A stretch of 64,000 nucleotides of DNA from Deinococcus malanensis (GTDB lineage Bacteria > Deinococcota > Deinococci > Deinococcales > Deinococcaceae), in NCBI RefSeq assembly GCF_014647655.1, contig NZ_BMPP01000001.1, forward strand, positions 98,943-162,942. Reading direction: 5' to 3'. Numbering within the stretch: position 1 is the first letter of the stretch; each line of letters opens with the position of its first letter. Position numbers and translations under genes: made by a program. Shown piece by piece: positions 9,213-18,392 of this stretch. The notes under the pieces are model-generated. The model made no database searches, was not told the origin of the DNA, and worked only from the letters and a program-made list of their open reading frames with translations.

Positions 9213-9443
9213 GTGGACACCCTGACCCTCACGGGGCGCGACGGCATGACCGTCATGCTGTTCGCGCCCGTGCGGGGTCCGGCGGAACTCCGGGCCCACG
9301 CCATGATGACCAGCGACCCGATCCCCGAAATTCTGATCTTTAAAGACGAGACGACCAATCGAAGGTATGGCGTGCCACCCGTGCTCAGGCGCGGGCTTTT
9401 CCTGCTCACGGCACCCATCCTTCTCCCTGAGGACATTGAATGA
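9213..9443 (+). CDS. Small hypothetical tail-region protein
   Basis: A 76-residue protein starting at GTG 9213, two bases after the tail-tube stop, and overlapping the chaperone start by 4 bases. It shows 'GRDGMTVMLFAPVRGPAELR' and a basic 'RRYGVPPVLRRGLF'. Tight packing indicates a real coding frame. No function can be assigned. Confidence 0.55.
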   Translation: MDTLTLTGRDGMTVMLFAPVRGPAELRAHAMMTSDPIPEILIFKDETTNRRYGVPPVLRRGLFLLTAPILLPEDIE

Positions 9444-9757
9444 GCGAACTCTTCTCCGACTTTGCCGGGCGCAGCGAGGCGTACTTCTCCGTTCAAGGCG
9501 TGGAGTTCATGGCCGCGCCGTTCACTCTGCAGGAGTTTGTGGAGTACCAGCAGTTGCCCAGTGATGGGCGGCACGTCGGTGAACGCGCTGATTTCATGGC
9601 CTCCCGGTTGCGCCGGCGCATTCGCGGCACCACCACCGATCCCGCCACCATCACCACTGAATGGCTGATGGAGCACCTGGGCCTCCCACGCCTCGGTTAC
9701 CTGGAAACCCTGCTGCTGACCGGGAAGAAACCCGAGGACGGTGGGAAGGGAAAATAG
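9440..9757 (+). CDS. Tail assembly chaperone, short (gpG-like) form
   Basis: This is the zero-frame product, 105 residues ending in KGK*. It lies between tail tube and tape measure, where lambda-type G/T chaperones are found. These proteins coat the tape measure during tail assembly and are not in the virion. A slippery heptamer immediately precedes its TAG and links it to the downstream frame. Confidence 0.8.
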   Translation: MSELFSDFAGRSEAYFSVQGVEFMAAPFTLQEFVEYQQLPSDGRHVGERADFMASRLRRRIRGTTTDPATITTEWLMEHLGLPRLGYLETLLLTGKKPEDGGKGK

Positions 9758-10269
9758 CCACCGACGCCGAGCTGGAGGCGCAGATTCTGGCCCTCATCGG
9801 CGTCACCGGCTGGTCCCTCCCGCAGATCATGGCGCTCACCTACCCGCAGCTCACGCGGCTGCTGGCGGGCCAGGGGCAGATCCTGTACCCGCGCCTGAAG
9901 CCCCAACTTGACGAGCAGTTCAGCAAGTACTCCGACGAGCCGGGTCCGAAAGGCGAGGAGAGTGACATCGACCGGGTGCTGCGCGAGCATTCGGAACGTC
10001 AGGCGGCACTCAAGGCTCACGGCAAAGTGCCGCAGTCGTTCAAGCAACAGCGCTGGGATGCGGCCTACCGCGCTTTGTTCTCCTGGTATTTGCCGCCACT
10101 AGAGGCCAGTGCAGCCGCAGGAGCAGAAGCGATTGCGGGACTGCCACCGGTCACTGCACAAGCCATTCTCGACGCAGCACGCAGTGGCCTGATTCCTATG
10201 GACATTTACCGGAATGATCTCAAGCCGATTGAACCCAACCTGCTGGCCACAGCGGCGCAGGCCTCATGA
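9440..10269 (+). CDS. Tail assembly chaperone, frameshifted (gpGT-like) fusion
   Basis: A -1 slip at 9748-9754 lets ribosomes bypass the TAG at 9755 and continue as 'IATDAELEAQILALIGV' to a stop at 10269, adding about 171 residues. The downstream frame is open well upstream of the slip but has no credible start of its own after it, which is typical of the T part. The GT form recruits tail-tube subunits in lambda-like phages. The second part is mostly helical, with 'WDAAYRALFSWYLPPLEAS'. Confidence 0.8.
9748..9754 (+). promoter_or_regulatory. Programmed -1 frameshift slippery site GGGAAAA
   Basis: In the zero frame the bases read G GGA AAA followed at once by TAG. After slipping one base back, both tRNAs re-pair on GGG AAA. 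The arrangement matches the X XXY YYZ rule and differs by one base from lambda's GGGAAAG. No downstream pseudoknot was resolved by eye. Confidence 0.85.
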
Positions 10270-10335
10270 GCTGACGACTGCCTTCTCTAGCTCTGGGCTT
10301 CAGGCGCTCATCACAGAGGCGGAGGATGCTAAGCC

Positions 10336-10758
10336 ATGCACCGTTTTCTTCTGGCCCTGCTGGCCGTTACCACCATCGCCAGCGCCCAAGCCAGCAATCC
10401 GGCGCGAGTGAACGGCATCTGGAAGTTGACCAGCCTCACTACTTCAGGGCAGGCCACGCCGGACCTGCCATTGACGGAAGTGTTCATCGTAAACGGAAAG
10501 GTGAGTGGGAAGCTGGGGTGCGGCACCTTCTCGGGCACCATGCAAGCGCAAGGTTCGCGCACCAGGATTGCTGTGAAGCCGCTTCCTCCCAAGCCAACCG
10601 AACGTTGTCTCTACGCCTTGCCCGGCGCGTTTCACACGGCCATGAACAGTGTGAACCGGTACGCGATCAGCTTCGACACCCAGCGCCTCGTGCTGCTCTC
10701 TGGGAAGACGCGCCTGACGTTTGAGCGGATCGGGTATGTGACGCCGGCAAAGAAATAA
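10336..10758 (+). CDS. Secreted META-domain (HslJ-like) protein, cargo gene
   Basis: A signal peptide (residues 1-20, 'MHRFLLALLAVTTIASAQAS') is followed by a META-type fold: 'NGIWKLTSL', then 'VNGKVSGKLGCGTFSGTM', a Cys near residue 94 and the last strand 'TRLTFERI'. META/HslJ proteins are small envelope proteins of unclear role. The gene sits between tail chaperone and tape measure with its own ribosome site (GGCGGAGG) and terminator, so it is probably a lysogen-expressed cargo gene and not a tail part. Confidence 0.75.
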   Translation: MHRFLLALLAVTTIASAQASNPARVNGIWKLTSLTTSGQATPDLPLTEVFIVNGKVSGKLGCGTFSGTMQAQGSRTRIAVKPLPPKPTERCLYALPGAFHTAMNSVNRYAISFDTQRLVLLSGKTRLTFERIGYVTPAKK

Positions 10759-10774
10759 GCGCCAACCCGCTATG

Positions 10775-10830
10775 GCCCCCGCATCGTTGGGGGTTTTTCA
10801 TTGGAGGCTTTATGCACCCCATCCCGACCC
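10775..10830 (+). repeat. Direct repeat A (terminator-bearing), pairs with 11412-11469
   Basis: It begins with a hairpin (CCCCC, 8-base loop, GGGGG) followed by TTTTT at 10794-10798, so it also ends the META gene. The following bases through 'ATGCACCCCATCC' recur in repeat B with only scattered differences. The two copies bracket the DUF2511-like gene. Confidence 0.75.
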
Positions 10831-10891
10831 CCACTTGCCACCCATTGGACTGTAGGCTCCGCTTCGGCAGGGTTCTGCTTAATATCAGGGA

Positions 10892-11284
10892 GTGCCTACC
10901 CTCAAACCAAAGAAGTCTCCAGTTCCATGGCTCGCGCTCGCCGCTGCCCTGTTCCTGCTTGCTTTGATTGCTGTGGCTGCATTTTCCACTCGGAAGCCTC
11001 AAGCAGAAGCGTCCGAAGGTATGGTGTCCGCTGCGACGATGGGCGCAAACTGGCCCTTCACGTTCTCGGAAGGACGTCTGCGGTGCGAGCCCCCGGGTGC
11101 GGTGGTCATTCAAGACACAGCGTCGGGTAAGACGTATTCCCTGAACGGCACAGCGGATGTTCGAGCAGCGGAGGAAGGCTGGCAGGATGCCCGTTCTGTC
11201 TGGAAGGACGCGCCCGACCCGTCCAGTGGACCGAAGGTCAGCATTGCTGAAGTCACTGCGCAGGGCCTCGCCTTATGTAACTAA
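10892..11284 (+). CDS. Membrane-anchored DUF2511-like protein, cargo gene
   Basis: An N-terminal transmembrane segment (about residues 11-30) is followed by 'WPFTFSEGRLRCEPPGAVVI' and 'GKTYSLNGTAD', a block characteristic of DUF2511-type proteins, and a last Cys two residues from the end. The function of the family is unknown. GTG start with AGGGA upstream. The gene is flanked by two copies of a terminator-bearing repeat, suggesting acquisition as a cassette. Confidence 0.72.
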   Translation: MPTLKPKKSPVPWLALAAALFLLALIAVAAFSTRKPQAEASEGMVSAATMGANWPFTFSEGRLRCEPPGAVVIQDTASGKTYSLNGTADVRAAEEGWQDARSVWKDAPDPSSGPKVSIAEVTAQGLALCN

Positions 11285-11295
11285 CGCCCCTCATT

Positions 11296-11319
11296 CCCCA
11301 CGTCCTGCCTTGTGTGGGG
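11296..11319 (+). terminator. Weak terminator-like hairpin after DUF2511-like gene
   Basis: CCCCAC pairs with GTGGGG across a 12-base loop, followed by TTT only. It lies 12 bases past the stop. The remainder of 11,285-11,577 holds repeat B and another hairpin but no gene. Confidence 0.4.
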
Positions 11320-11411
11320 TTTCGACGATCTGCCTTCATTCACAGGAATCTGCGTTTCTTGTGCTTCGTTGTCCCCTGATGGCACACTCTGCTTAATCTG
11401 GAAAACAGTAC

Positions 11412-11469
11412 GCCCCCGCATCGTCGGGGGCTTTCCATTGGAGCCATATGCACCCCATCCTGACCACCG
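11412..11469 (+). repeat. Direct repeat B, pairs with 10775-10830
   Basis: It carries the same CCCCC/GGGGG hairpin core with CTTTCC in place of TTTTTC, and then the same 'ATTGGAG...ATGCACCCCATCC...GACC' tail as repeat A. Here no gene lies directly upstream, so it looks like a duplicated edge of a cassette. Confidence 0.72.
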
Positions 11470-11533
11470 CGTGGCCGCTCTAGAGTGAAACCAGACTCCT
11501 TTTTTCAGCAGTAACAACGATTTCAAAGCCCTG

Positions 11534-11554
11534 CCGCCCTCCGGGGCGGTTTTT
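11534..11554 (+). terminator. Rho-independent terminator before tape measure gene
   Basis: CCGCCC, a TCCG loop and GGGCGG, followed by TTTTT. It stands 24 bases before the tape measure start, so tape measure and tail-tip genes probably have read-through or a separate transcript. Confidence 0.7.
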
Positions 11555-11577
11555 CATTCCCTCTCAGGAGGCGACCT

Positions 11578-14500
11578 ATGACAAGCGGTGACGCTCTCAA
11601 TCTTGGTGAACTCGGCCTGATCGTGGGCCTCAACGTTCCAGAGCAGGAAATTGACCGCATCCTGCGCAACACGCAGTCACGTCTTGGCAACAAGGTGCAG
11701 ATCGACGTCGGCATGAATGTCGGCAGCGTGAACGTCACCCTGCAGCAGATGCGTGCTGAACTCGACAAGATGAGCGGCCAGTCTACGAAGATCAGCCGTG
11801 AGCAGGTGGCAGCGTCCCGGAGCCTGGAAGCCCAGTACCGGGCCACGGGTGCCGCCCAGGTGGCCGCGTCACGTGCTGCAGCTGCTGACTCTGCGGCGAA
11901 TGCTGCCAAGCTGCGCGAATCCGCTGCGGCTTACACCCTGTCTGCCCGCATGGCGGCCCAGGCAGCCCGTGACGAGAAAGCACGGGCCCAGGCGAGCGTC
12001 AATGCGCTCGACAATGAGCAGCGGGCGTACCGGAACATGTGGCAGGCCCGTCAGGTCAGTGATGATGAAACCATTGCCGCGCAGCGCCGCATCCAGCAGC
12101 AGGCCCTCCTGCAGGCGCAGACGGTAGACAAGACCACCGACGCGTACCGCCGTCTCACCCAGGTGGCTGCAGCCGCCCAGAGAACCGTCGACCAGGCGCA
12201 AGGCTTCAACACCCCGGGTGGGTTCGGTGCGGGCATCACGCAGGGCATCCTGCAGGCCATTGGGAACCTGGGGCCGTTCGGGCAGCTGCTCGAGCAGTCC
12301 ATTGGGGCGGCCATGCAGGCTGCGGAACAGGCAGCCCGCGACGGGGCACAGGACGTTGCGGTGGAGGCTGGTACTGGTCTCCGAACTGGCCTGATCGCCC
12401 AGGGCGCCGGGATCCGGAAGAGCGCCGGCGACCTCGCGAAGAACGTACAGGAAGGCTCGGAAGACGCCCTCGACATCCGCAGTCCCAGCCGCGTCATGCA
12501 CCGTGTGGGTCAGTTTGCCGGTGAGGGTCTGGCTGATGGTCTGCTGAGCAAGCGTGCAGAGGTGGCGGCTGCGGCCAAGAGTCTGGCCAACACTGTCGAG
12601 ACGAATGCGACACCGACGATCTCGCCCGTGAGTGGCGGCGCGATTGGGGGTGTCGCCCTGCCTGCTGTGGCTGTGCTGCCTTCCGCCCAGCAGAACCTTC
12701 GAGGCGTGGCAACCCAGGCGGCAGTCGCGACTGCCGCACTGGGTGGCACAGCGATCGTCCTGGGTGCGGTCAGTGCAGGCCTGGTCAATGGCGCACAGAA
12801 GGCTGCCGCGTATGAGCAGGGTCTGGCTGAGATCAGCACCCTCACGAACAAGCTGCCCAGTGAACTGGGGCAGGTTGGGACCAGCATTCTCAAGATGAGC
12901 ACCGACGTGGGCCGGTCGTTTGCCGACCTGAAGGCTGGGTACGAAGAGATCTTGGGTGCTTCCGTCCGCGGCGCCACTACTGAGCCGGCTGCCCTGAAGT
13001 TCCTGGAGCGCAGCGCCGCTCTGGCCAAGGTCACCCGCACTGAAACGAAAGTGGCGGCGGATGCCCTGACCAGCATCCTGAATGCCTATGAAATGGACGC
13101 CAGCAGCGCGGCCCAGGTCAGCGATATGCTCTGGGCTTCAATCGCAGCAGGTAAGGTCCGCCTCAGCGAGATCGCCGGAAGTCTCGGATCCGTGGCAGGA
13201 CAGGCGAAGTCGCTGGATGTCCCGATGGAGGAACTGCTGGGGGCCATGGCCCTGCTGACCACCCGGGGCATCCCGGCCAGCACCGCCCTGGAATACATCC
13301 GCAGTGCACTCACCAACGTGCAGAAACCCAGCAAGGAAGCTGCGGGGACCGCGAAGGAACTGGGCATCCAGTTCAGTGCTGCCGCGCTCAAGAGCATGGG
13401 ACTCGTGAAGTTCCTGGACCAGCTGGGCCGGGGAGTCGGGGACAACTCGGAGGCCCTGTCGGCCCTGATCGGGGATGTCGGAGGCCTGAACGCTGTGATC
13501 GGGCTGTTGAATGGCGGTCTGGACGACACCGGTGGCATTCTCGACCAGGTCACGAACAGCGCTGGCGAGCTCGACAAGCAGGTGGCCAAACTTAAGGGAA
13601 CTGCTGAAGACAGCGTCGGGAAGTTCAACGCGGCCTGGGAACGCACGCAGATCCTGTTCAGTGGAGGGCTGCTGGACGCTTTTACAGGCTTCCTGGATAA
13701 GGGCATCAATCCGCTTCTGATCAAGCTGGGCGACCTCAAGACCGCCATGAACGACGTCAAGAGCCCTGGCGAATTGAAGGCCATACTGAAGATCACAGCG
13801 GAGGATGATTTCACGTCTGCGACGTTGAAACTATTGTTTCAGGCCTCCGGTCTGGCGGGCGCGGCTTCAGGGTCCCCTCTGGGTCAGCTCGTCAATCCTG
13901 TTGACCCCAGAACCCGGGCGATTGGCCTGGCACGGCTGATTGGTACGCCGGGGCAACAGCCTGCCGGCCCTGACGTGGTGCTCAATCGTATTCAGCCCTT
14001 GGTGGGTGAGGGCCCCCTGTCTCCAGGGCAGCAACGTGCCCTGGACGCGGCGTTAGGCGACCTCACCGCCGCGCTCGGGCTGGCCGGGAAAAAGATTCTC
14101 AACGAGTTCGGCGTGTCGGGAGCCAGTTACAAGCGTGACGGCAAGGTGCGTGCTGACGCGGTTCATGGGGGTATCGACATCGCCGCTGCGCGTGGCACGC
14201 CGATCTTTGCACCCTTCCCGGGCCTGATTTCCTATCGTGAGGACGCGGCAAACGGCAAGGTGTTCGAACTGGTGGATGCTGCCGGGAACAAGATCGTCGG
14301 CATTCACATGGATCAGTTCAGCAAAGAGGTGCAGGAGGCCATCCGCAAGGGCGGCGGAAAAGCCCTGGTGGCACGTAATACCAAGATCGGCACCGTCGGA
14401 AACACCGGCTACACTGCAGGTTCCTACCCGCACCTGCACCTGGAAGGCCTTCCCGTGGGTGGCGGCAAGGTCGATCCACGCACCATTTCGTTTGTCGGAG

Positions 14501-17500
14501 GTACCGCAGGCATCAGCGTGCCGCGCCCAGCCCAGACGAACACCACAGCGACGGCACGCCGGATCGTCGCGAAGTCGGATGAGGCCCTGATCGCTGAAGC
14601 GCGGCGTATTCTCGCCAAGATCGAGAACTACGAGAAGAAGGGCGACCTGACCAATAAGGTGATTGCCCAGGGCATGCTGAAAACATTCACGGACAGTGGG
14701 CCACGTGCCGTAGCAGCCGTGGACTTCGTGCGCAGCAAGGTCAAAGAGACCAGTGGCGAGGTCAGCAAGTTCGGCCAGGTGTACGACCGCCTCAAGGCGC
14801 AACTGTCTCAGTCGGGCAGCCTGTTCCGGATCAATGACAATGCCCAGGCCTACATCAAGAGCCTGGACGGCATTACGAAATCAGCAAATAGTGCGGCTGC
14901 CGCTGAGAAGCGGAAAAACGGTGAGACCGAGAAGTACCGCGCCCTGCTCGATGTGGCTGGCGATGCGGCCAGCAAGGCCCGCAGCGAACGGGAAAGGATT
15001 GCCCGCGAGGGTGACCGCCCGAGGAACGAGAGCGAGGCAGACAGGGTTGCCCGCACACTGCGCGAGCGGCGGGCTCAAGAAGCCATGGTGAAGGCACTCC
15101 GCGCCCGACCCACCGACGATCTCAAGGACATTGTTCAGGGCAGCCCCCGTACCCAGGCTGGGCTGGCCCGCCTGGATGCCGCCACCGCCGAATTGAAACG
15201 GCGCGGCGAACTCACGAAAAAGCTCGAGGCCGACGCAAAAAGAGCTCGTGATGCTGCCATTGCTGCAGGCGTCAAGCTGAATGCTGACATCGCCCGTGAA
15301 GGGGCAGTGATGGTCACCAATCGCGCCAAGACGCAGGCCGATCTGGCTCGTGCCCTGCAGGAAGGCCGCGAGAAGGATGCCCAGGCTTCCCTGGCTCAAC
15401 TCAAAACCCAGCAGGCTGCTGAACTGGCTCTGGCTCAGGACAGCGCCAGGCGTCGCGCTGAGATTGTCGCCCAGACCGGTCCAGCCATCATCGCGGCGGA
15501 GAACCGGCTGGCGAACCTGAAGCGTGACCGTGCTGTAAAGGCCGTCCAGGCTGACTATGACCGGGATAAGGTCCTCCCCGGGGCTGATCTGAGTGCCCTG
15601 GAGCGCACCCGGCGTGAGGCTGTGCGTCAGGCCTATACCCAGGCCACACGTGACCGGGCAGCTGCCCGTGCCACCCAGAGGACAGCTGAACAGGGTGCCA
15701 ACCGTGAAGCCCTGAGTGCCGAACAACAGCACAACAACCAACGCAGACAGCTCATCCGGCAGGCGGCGGCTGAGACCAGGGCACTGCGGGTATCAGGAGC
15801 TGAGCAGGCTCTTCGCCGGATCCAGGAGCTCAACGCTCAGGAACTCAAGAGCACCAAACTCACCGGGGATGCCCGAATCGCCCTGATCCGCCGGCAGTCC
15901 CAGGCGGAGTTCGATGCGGCCGAGCTGCTGGCACGCGTGCGCCGGAATGTTCGTCTGCGCGAGCTGGAGAACCAGTACGCGGGGCGGCTCAAGGACCCGA
16001 ACTATCTCACCGCCCGCCAGCAGACCAATGATCTCTACACCGACACGGTGACCGCCCTCCGGGGTGACCGAACAAGCACGGTCGACACGGCCGTTCAGGC
16101 TCAGGCCGATGTGGTCAAGGCTGCACTGGAGAAAGAGCAGGGTGCGGTGCGCCAGTTGCGCGAGCGGTACAGCGATCTGGCCGAAGGGATGCGCGAGAGG
16201 GTCACGGCGGGCACTGTCACCGCGGATGATCTGACCACGTACTGGAAGCGGATCGTCGAGATTGGTCAGGCTAGTGAGGAGGCCGGGGTCAGCGGCAACA
16301 AGTTCCTGCAGGCGGCCCAGCTGGGAGCCAAGGGCGTGTACACGCTGGCCGAGGGCACGCTGAAAGCCAGCAGCCTGCTCAAGCGTCTGCGCAACGAGTT
16401 CGAAGCGACCGCCGACGCCTTGGTCGAATCCTCCGATCAGTTCGTGGACGACAAGAACTATGACGACTCGCAGGAGGTCGCCCGCCTCCGGAAGCTGGGC
16501 GCCGGTGCCATGCTCACTTACCTGGGTGGGGCGGGCAACACTGTGTTCGGCGAGAAATTCTGGACCAGGCTGGGAGAGGAAGGCCGAGCCGGGTTCATGG
16601 ATGCTTTGGGATCATTCGATGCTGAGGACTTCGCAAGGCTGCCTGCCACGCTGCTGCAAAGCTTTGCCGACAAGATGGGCGACGATGCCCAGTGGGCTGG
16701 CGTCAAGGTCCGCATCCTGGCGGCTATCGGCATGATCGCCGACGATGCCGGGAAGTTGCTCGACGCCCAGACCGAAGGCAAGCTCAAGGACCTGGACCTG
16801 CGCCGGGCACGGGATCAGTTCAGCGAGCCGGACTACCGCCAGCAGCGTGCCAGCCTGATGACCGATCAGGAGACGGCACGCTGGGCACGCGAGAAAAAGG
16901 GCCTGGAGGTAGCTGGATTCAAGGCAGGCGACACCCGGTACCAGCTGTCCTACCAGGAGCACCAGAACCGTCTGACCGACATCACCATCGGCGGCATTGC
17001 TGACCGCACCAAGGCTGATGAAGCCGCGGTCGATGAGCAGGTGAGCGTGCTGGCCGCCTGGCGCCAGCAGGTCGAGGCCGTCACTGGTGACTTCGACGCG
17101 GGCCGCATGAACTCGCTGGAGTTCACGACGTTCCTGGCCGATGCCTCGGACGAGCTGGCGCGACTGGCCGCTGAGGCTGACGCGGCGAACAATCCGAGGC
17201 TGGCCGCGATGTTCCGCGCGCTGGCCGCAGAGGTCCGGGATCTGAACCCCGAGCTGGAACGCCTGCGTCAGCAGTTGGCCGACTTCCGGAAGTTCAGCGA
17301 CGGGCTGAGCAGCGTGTTCCGGGGCCTGGGCATCGATAACCTGGCTGTCATCAGCGACGGTGTCATGGGGCTCGTTGAACAGGCCGTGAAGCTGCCCGGG
17401 GCCCTCAGGGAAGCCGGCAACGCGTTCAAGGCCTTCAAGTCCGAGCCGACTACTGGCACGTTCGCTGGGCTGCTGGGCAGCCTGGGCGGGGTGCTGGGCA

Positions 17501-18384
17501 TTGCCGGCGCGGCCATTAACATCATTGGCCAGGTGGGCGAGGCAGTGCTGAACCTGAGCCCCGCGTTCCAGGCCTGGAAGAAAGATCTGCTGGAAGTGGC
17601 CGAGACGCAGAAACGCGCCCTGGGCATGACCACAGGCGGCTTCATCAGCCCGTGGCAGAAGGCATTGGAGGAAGATGCCGCCAAGCGCGAGAAGCTTGCC
17701 AACGCCAATTTCTGGCAGCGCATCTGGTGGGGCCTGACGGGCAGCGCACCCAGCGTCATGAAGTCGGAATCGGCCAAGCTCATGGCCGAGTTGCAGACGA
17801 TCTTCGCTGATCTGGGCTCCGGCCTGAGCAACATCTGGACCAGCACCCTGGACGCCGCCTTCGACGAGGGCGACATGACCGCCTGGGCTGAGAACTTCGA
17901 CAAGACGTTCGACCAGCTTGTCGGCAAGACGATCCTCAAAACGATGGTGAACGCAGCCATCCAGCAGGGGGCTGTTGCCAATGACCTCGCCCGGCTCACG
18001 GAGGCCATTCAGAAGCAGAACTACAGCGCGGTCCCGGACATCCTCACCTCGATCCGGGCCAACGCCAAGACGGCACTGGCTCCGATTGTGGCTGTTGCGC
18101 CCAGCCTGCCCGGGTACGGGTCTGGGGCCAGTGAGGGCACGGGAAACAGCCGGCCCGACACCTACATTGGGGCGCCCCCCGCGGCCCAGATGGGCGTGCC
18201 GAAGTTCGAACTCCGGCTGCCCGACGCATACGTGAACGCCATGAGCATCTACGCCGCTGCAGCTCCGATCTGGCTGCAGGCCGGACACAAGTGGGACGCT
18301 GTCGCTGACCGCATGGATCGCATGCTCACGGGCACGCAGCGCCAATCCACCCCCGCTTCTACCGGCCTTGCGCCGCTGCTGTGA
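11578..18384 (+). CDS. Phage tail tape measure protein with embedded M23 peptidase
   Basis: This 2,268-residue protein sets tail length and leaves the tail during DNA injection. Helical N-terminus; residues about 410-640 hold the conserved tape-measure core ('GLAEISTLTNKL', 'DALTSILNAYEMDASSAAQV', 'AGSLGSVAGQAKSLDVPMEE'). Residues about 845-965 form an M23/LytM peptidase with H863-x3-D867 ('VHGGIDIAA') and H952-L-H954 ('PHLHLEG'), likely to open peptidoglycan during entry. Residues about 1,080-1,600 are highly charged, Arg/Ala/Gln-rich coiled coil; a hydrophobic stretch lies at about 1,960-1,985. AGGAGG precedes the ATG. Confidence 0.92.
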   Translation: MTSGDALNLGELGLIVGLNVPEQEIDRILRNTQSRLGNKVQIDVGMNVGSVNVTLQQMRAELDKMSGQSTKISREQVAASRSLEAQYRATGAAQVAASRAAAADSAANAAKLRESAAAYTLSARMAAQAARDEKARAQASVNALDNEQRAYRNMWQARQVSDDETIAAQRRIQQQALLQAQTVDKTTDAYRRLTQVAAAAQRTVDQAQGFNTPGGFGAGITQGILQAIGNLGPFGQLLEQSIGAAMQAAEQAARDGAQDVAVEAGTGLRTGLIAQGAGIRKSAGDLAKNVQEGSEDALDIRSPSRVMHRVGQFAGEGLADGLLSKRAEVAAAAKSLANTVETNATPTISPVSGGAIGGVALPAVAVLPSAQQNLRGVATQAAVATAALGGTAIVLGAVSAGLVNGAQKAAAYEQGLAEISTLTNKLPSELGQVGTSILKMSTDVGRSFADLKAGYEEILGASVRGATTEPAALKFLERSAALAKVTRTETKVAADALTSILNAYEMDASSAAQVSDMLWASIAAGKVRLSEIAGSLGSVAGQAKSLDVPMEELLGAMALLTTRGIPASTALEYIRSALTNVQKPSKEAAGTAKELGIQFSAAALKSMGLVKFLDQLGRGVGDNSEALSALIGDVGGLNAVIGLLNGGLDDTGGILDQVTNSAGELDKQVAKLKGTAEDSVGKFNAAWERTQILFSGGLLDAFTGFLDKGINPLLIKLGDLKTAMNDVKSPGELKAILKITAEDDFTSATLKLLFQASGLAGAASGSPLGQLVNPVDPRTRAIGLARLIGTPGQQPAGPDVVLNRIQPLVGEGPLSPGQQRALDAALGDLTAALGLAGKKILNEFGVSGASYKRDGKVRADAVHGGIDIAAARGTPIFAPFPGLISYREDAANGKVFELVDAAGNKIVGIHMDQFSKEVQEAIRKGGGKALVARNTKIGTVGNTGYTAGSYPHLHLEGLPVGGGKVDPRTISFVGGTAGISVPRPAQTNTTATARRIVAKSDEALIAEARRILAKIENYEKKGDLTNKVIAQGMLKTFTDSGPRAVAAVDFVRSKVKETSGEVSKFGQVYDRLKAQLSQSGSLFRINDNAQAYIKSLDGITKSANSAAAAEKRKNGETEKYRALLDVAGDAASKARSERERIAREGDRPRNESEADRVARTLRERRAQEAMVKALRARPTDDLKDIVQGSPRTQAGLARLDAATAELKRRGELTKKLEADAKRARDAAIAAGVKLNADIAREGAVMVTNRAKTQADLARALQEGREKDAQASLAQLKTQQAAELALAQDSARRRAEIVAQTGPAIIAAENRLANLKRDRAVKAVQADYDRDKVLPGADLSALERTRREAVRQAYTQATRDRAAARATQRTAEQGANREALSAEQQHNNQRRQLIRQAAAETRALRVSGAEQALRRIQELNAQELKSTKLTGDARIALIRRQSQAEFDAAELLARVRRNVRLRELENQYAGRLKDPNYLTARQQTNDLYTDTVTALRGDRTSTVDTAVQAQADVVKAALEKEQGAVRQLRERYSDLAEGMRERVTAGTVTADDLTTYWKRIVEIGQASEEAGVSGNKFLQAAQLGAKGVYTLAEGTLKASSLLKRLRNEFEATADALVESSDQFVDDKNYDDSQEVARLRKLGAGAMLTYLGGAGNTVFGEKFWTRLGEEGRAGFMDALGSFDAEDFARLPATLLQSFADKMGDDAQWAGVKVRILAAIGMIADDAGKLLDAQTEGKLKDLDLRRARDQFSEPDYRQQRASLMTDQETARWAREKKGLEVAGFKAGDTRYQLSYQEHQNRLTDITIGGIADRTKADEAAVDEQVSVLAAWRQQVEAVTGDFDAGRMNSLEFTTFLADASDELARLAAEADAANNPRLAAMFRALAAEVRDLNPELERLRQQLADFRKFSDGLSSVFRGLGIDNLAVISDGVMGLVEQAVKLPGALREAGNAFKAFKSEPTTGTFAGLLGSLGGVLGIAGAAINIIGQVGEAVLNLSPAFQAWKKDLLEVAETQKRALGMTTGGFISPWQKALEEDAAKREKLANANFWQRIWWGLTGSAPSVMKSESAKLMAELQTIFADLGSGLSNIWTSTLDAAFDEGDMTAWAENFDKTFDQLVGKTILKTMVNAAIQQGAVANDLARLTEAIQKQNYSAVPDILTSIRANAKTALAPIVAVAPSLPGYGSGASEGTGNSRPDTYIGAPPAAQMGVPKFELRLPDAYVNAMSIYAAAAPIWLQAGHKWDAVADRMDRMLTGTQRQSTPASTGLAPLL

Positions 18385-18392
18385 GGTAACCC

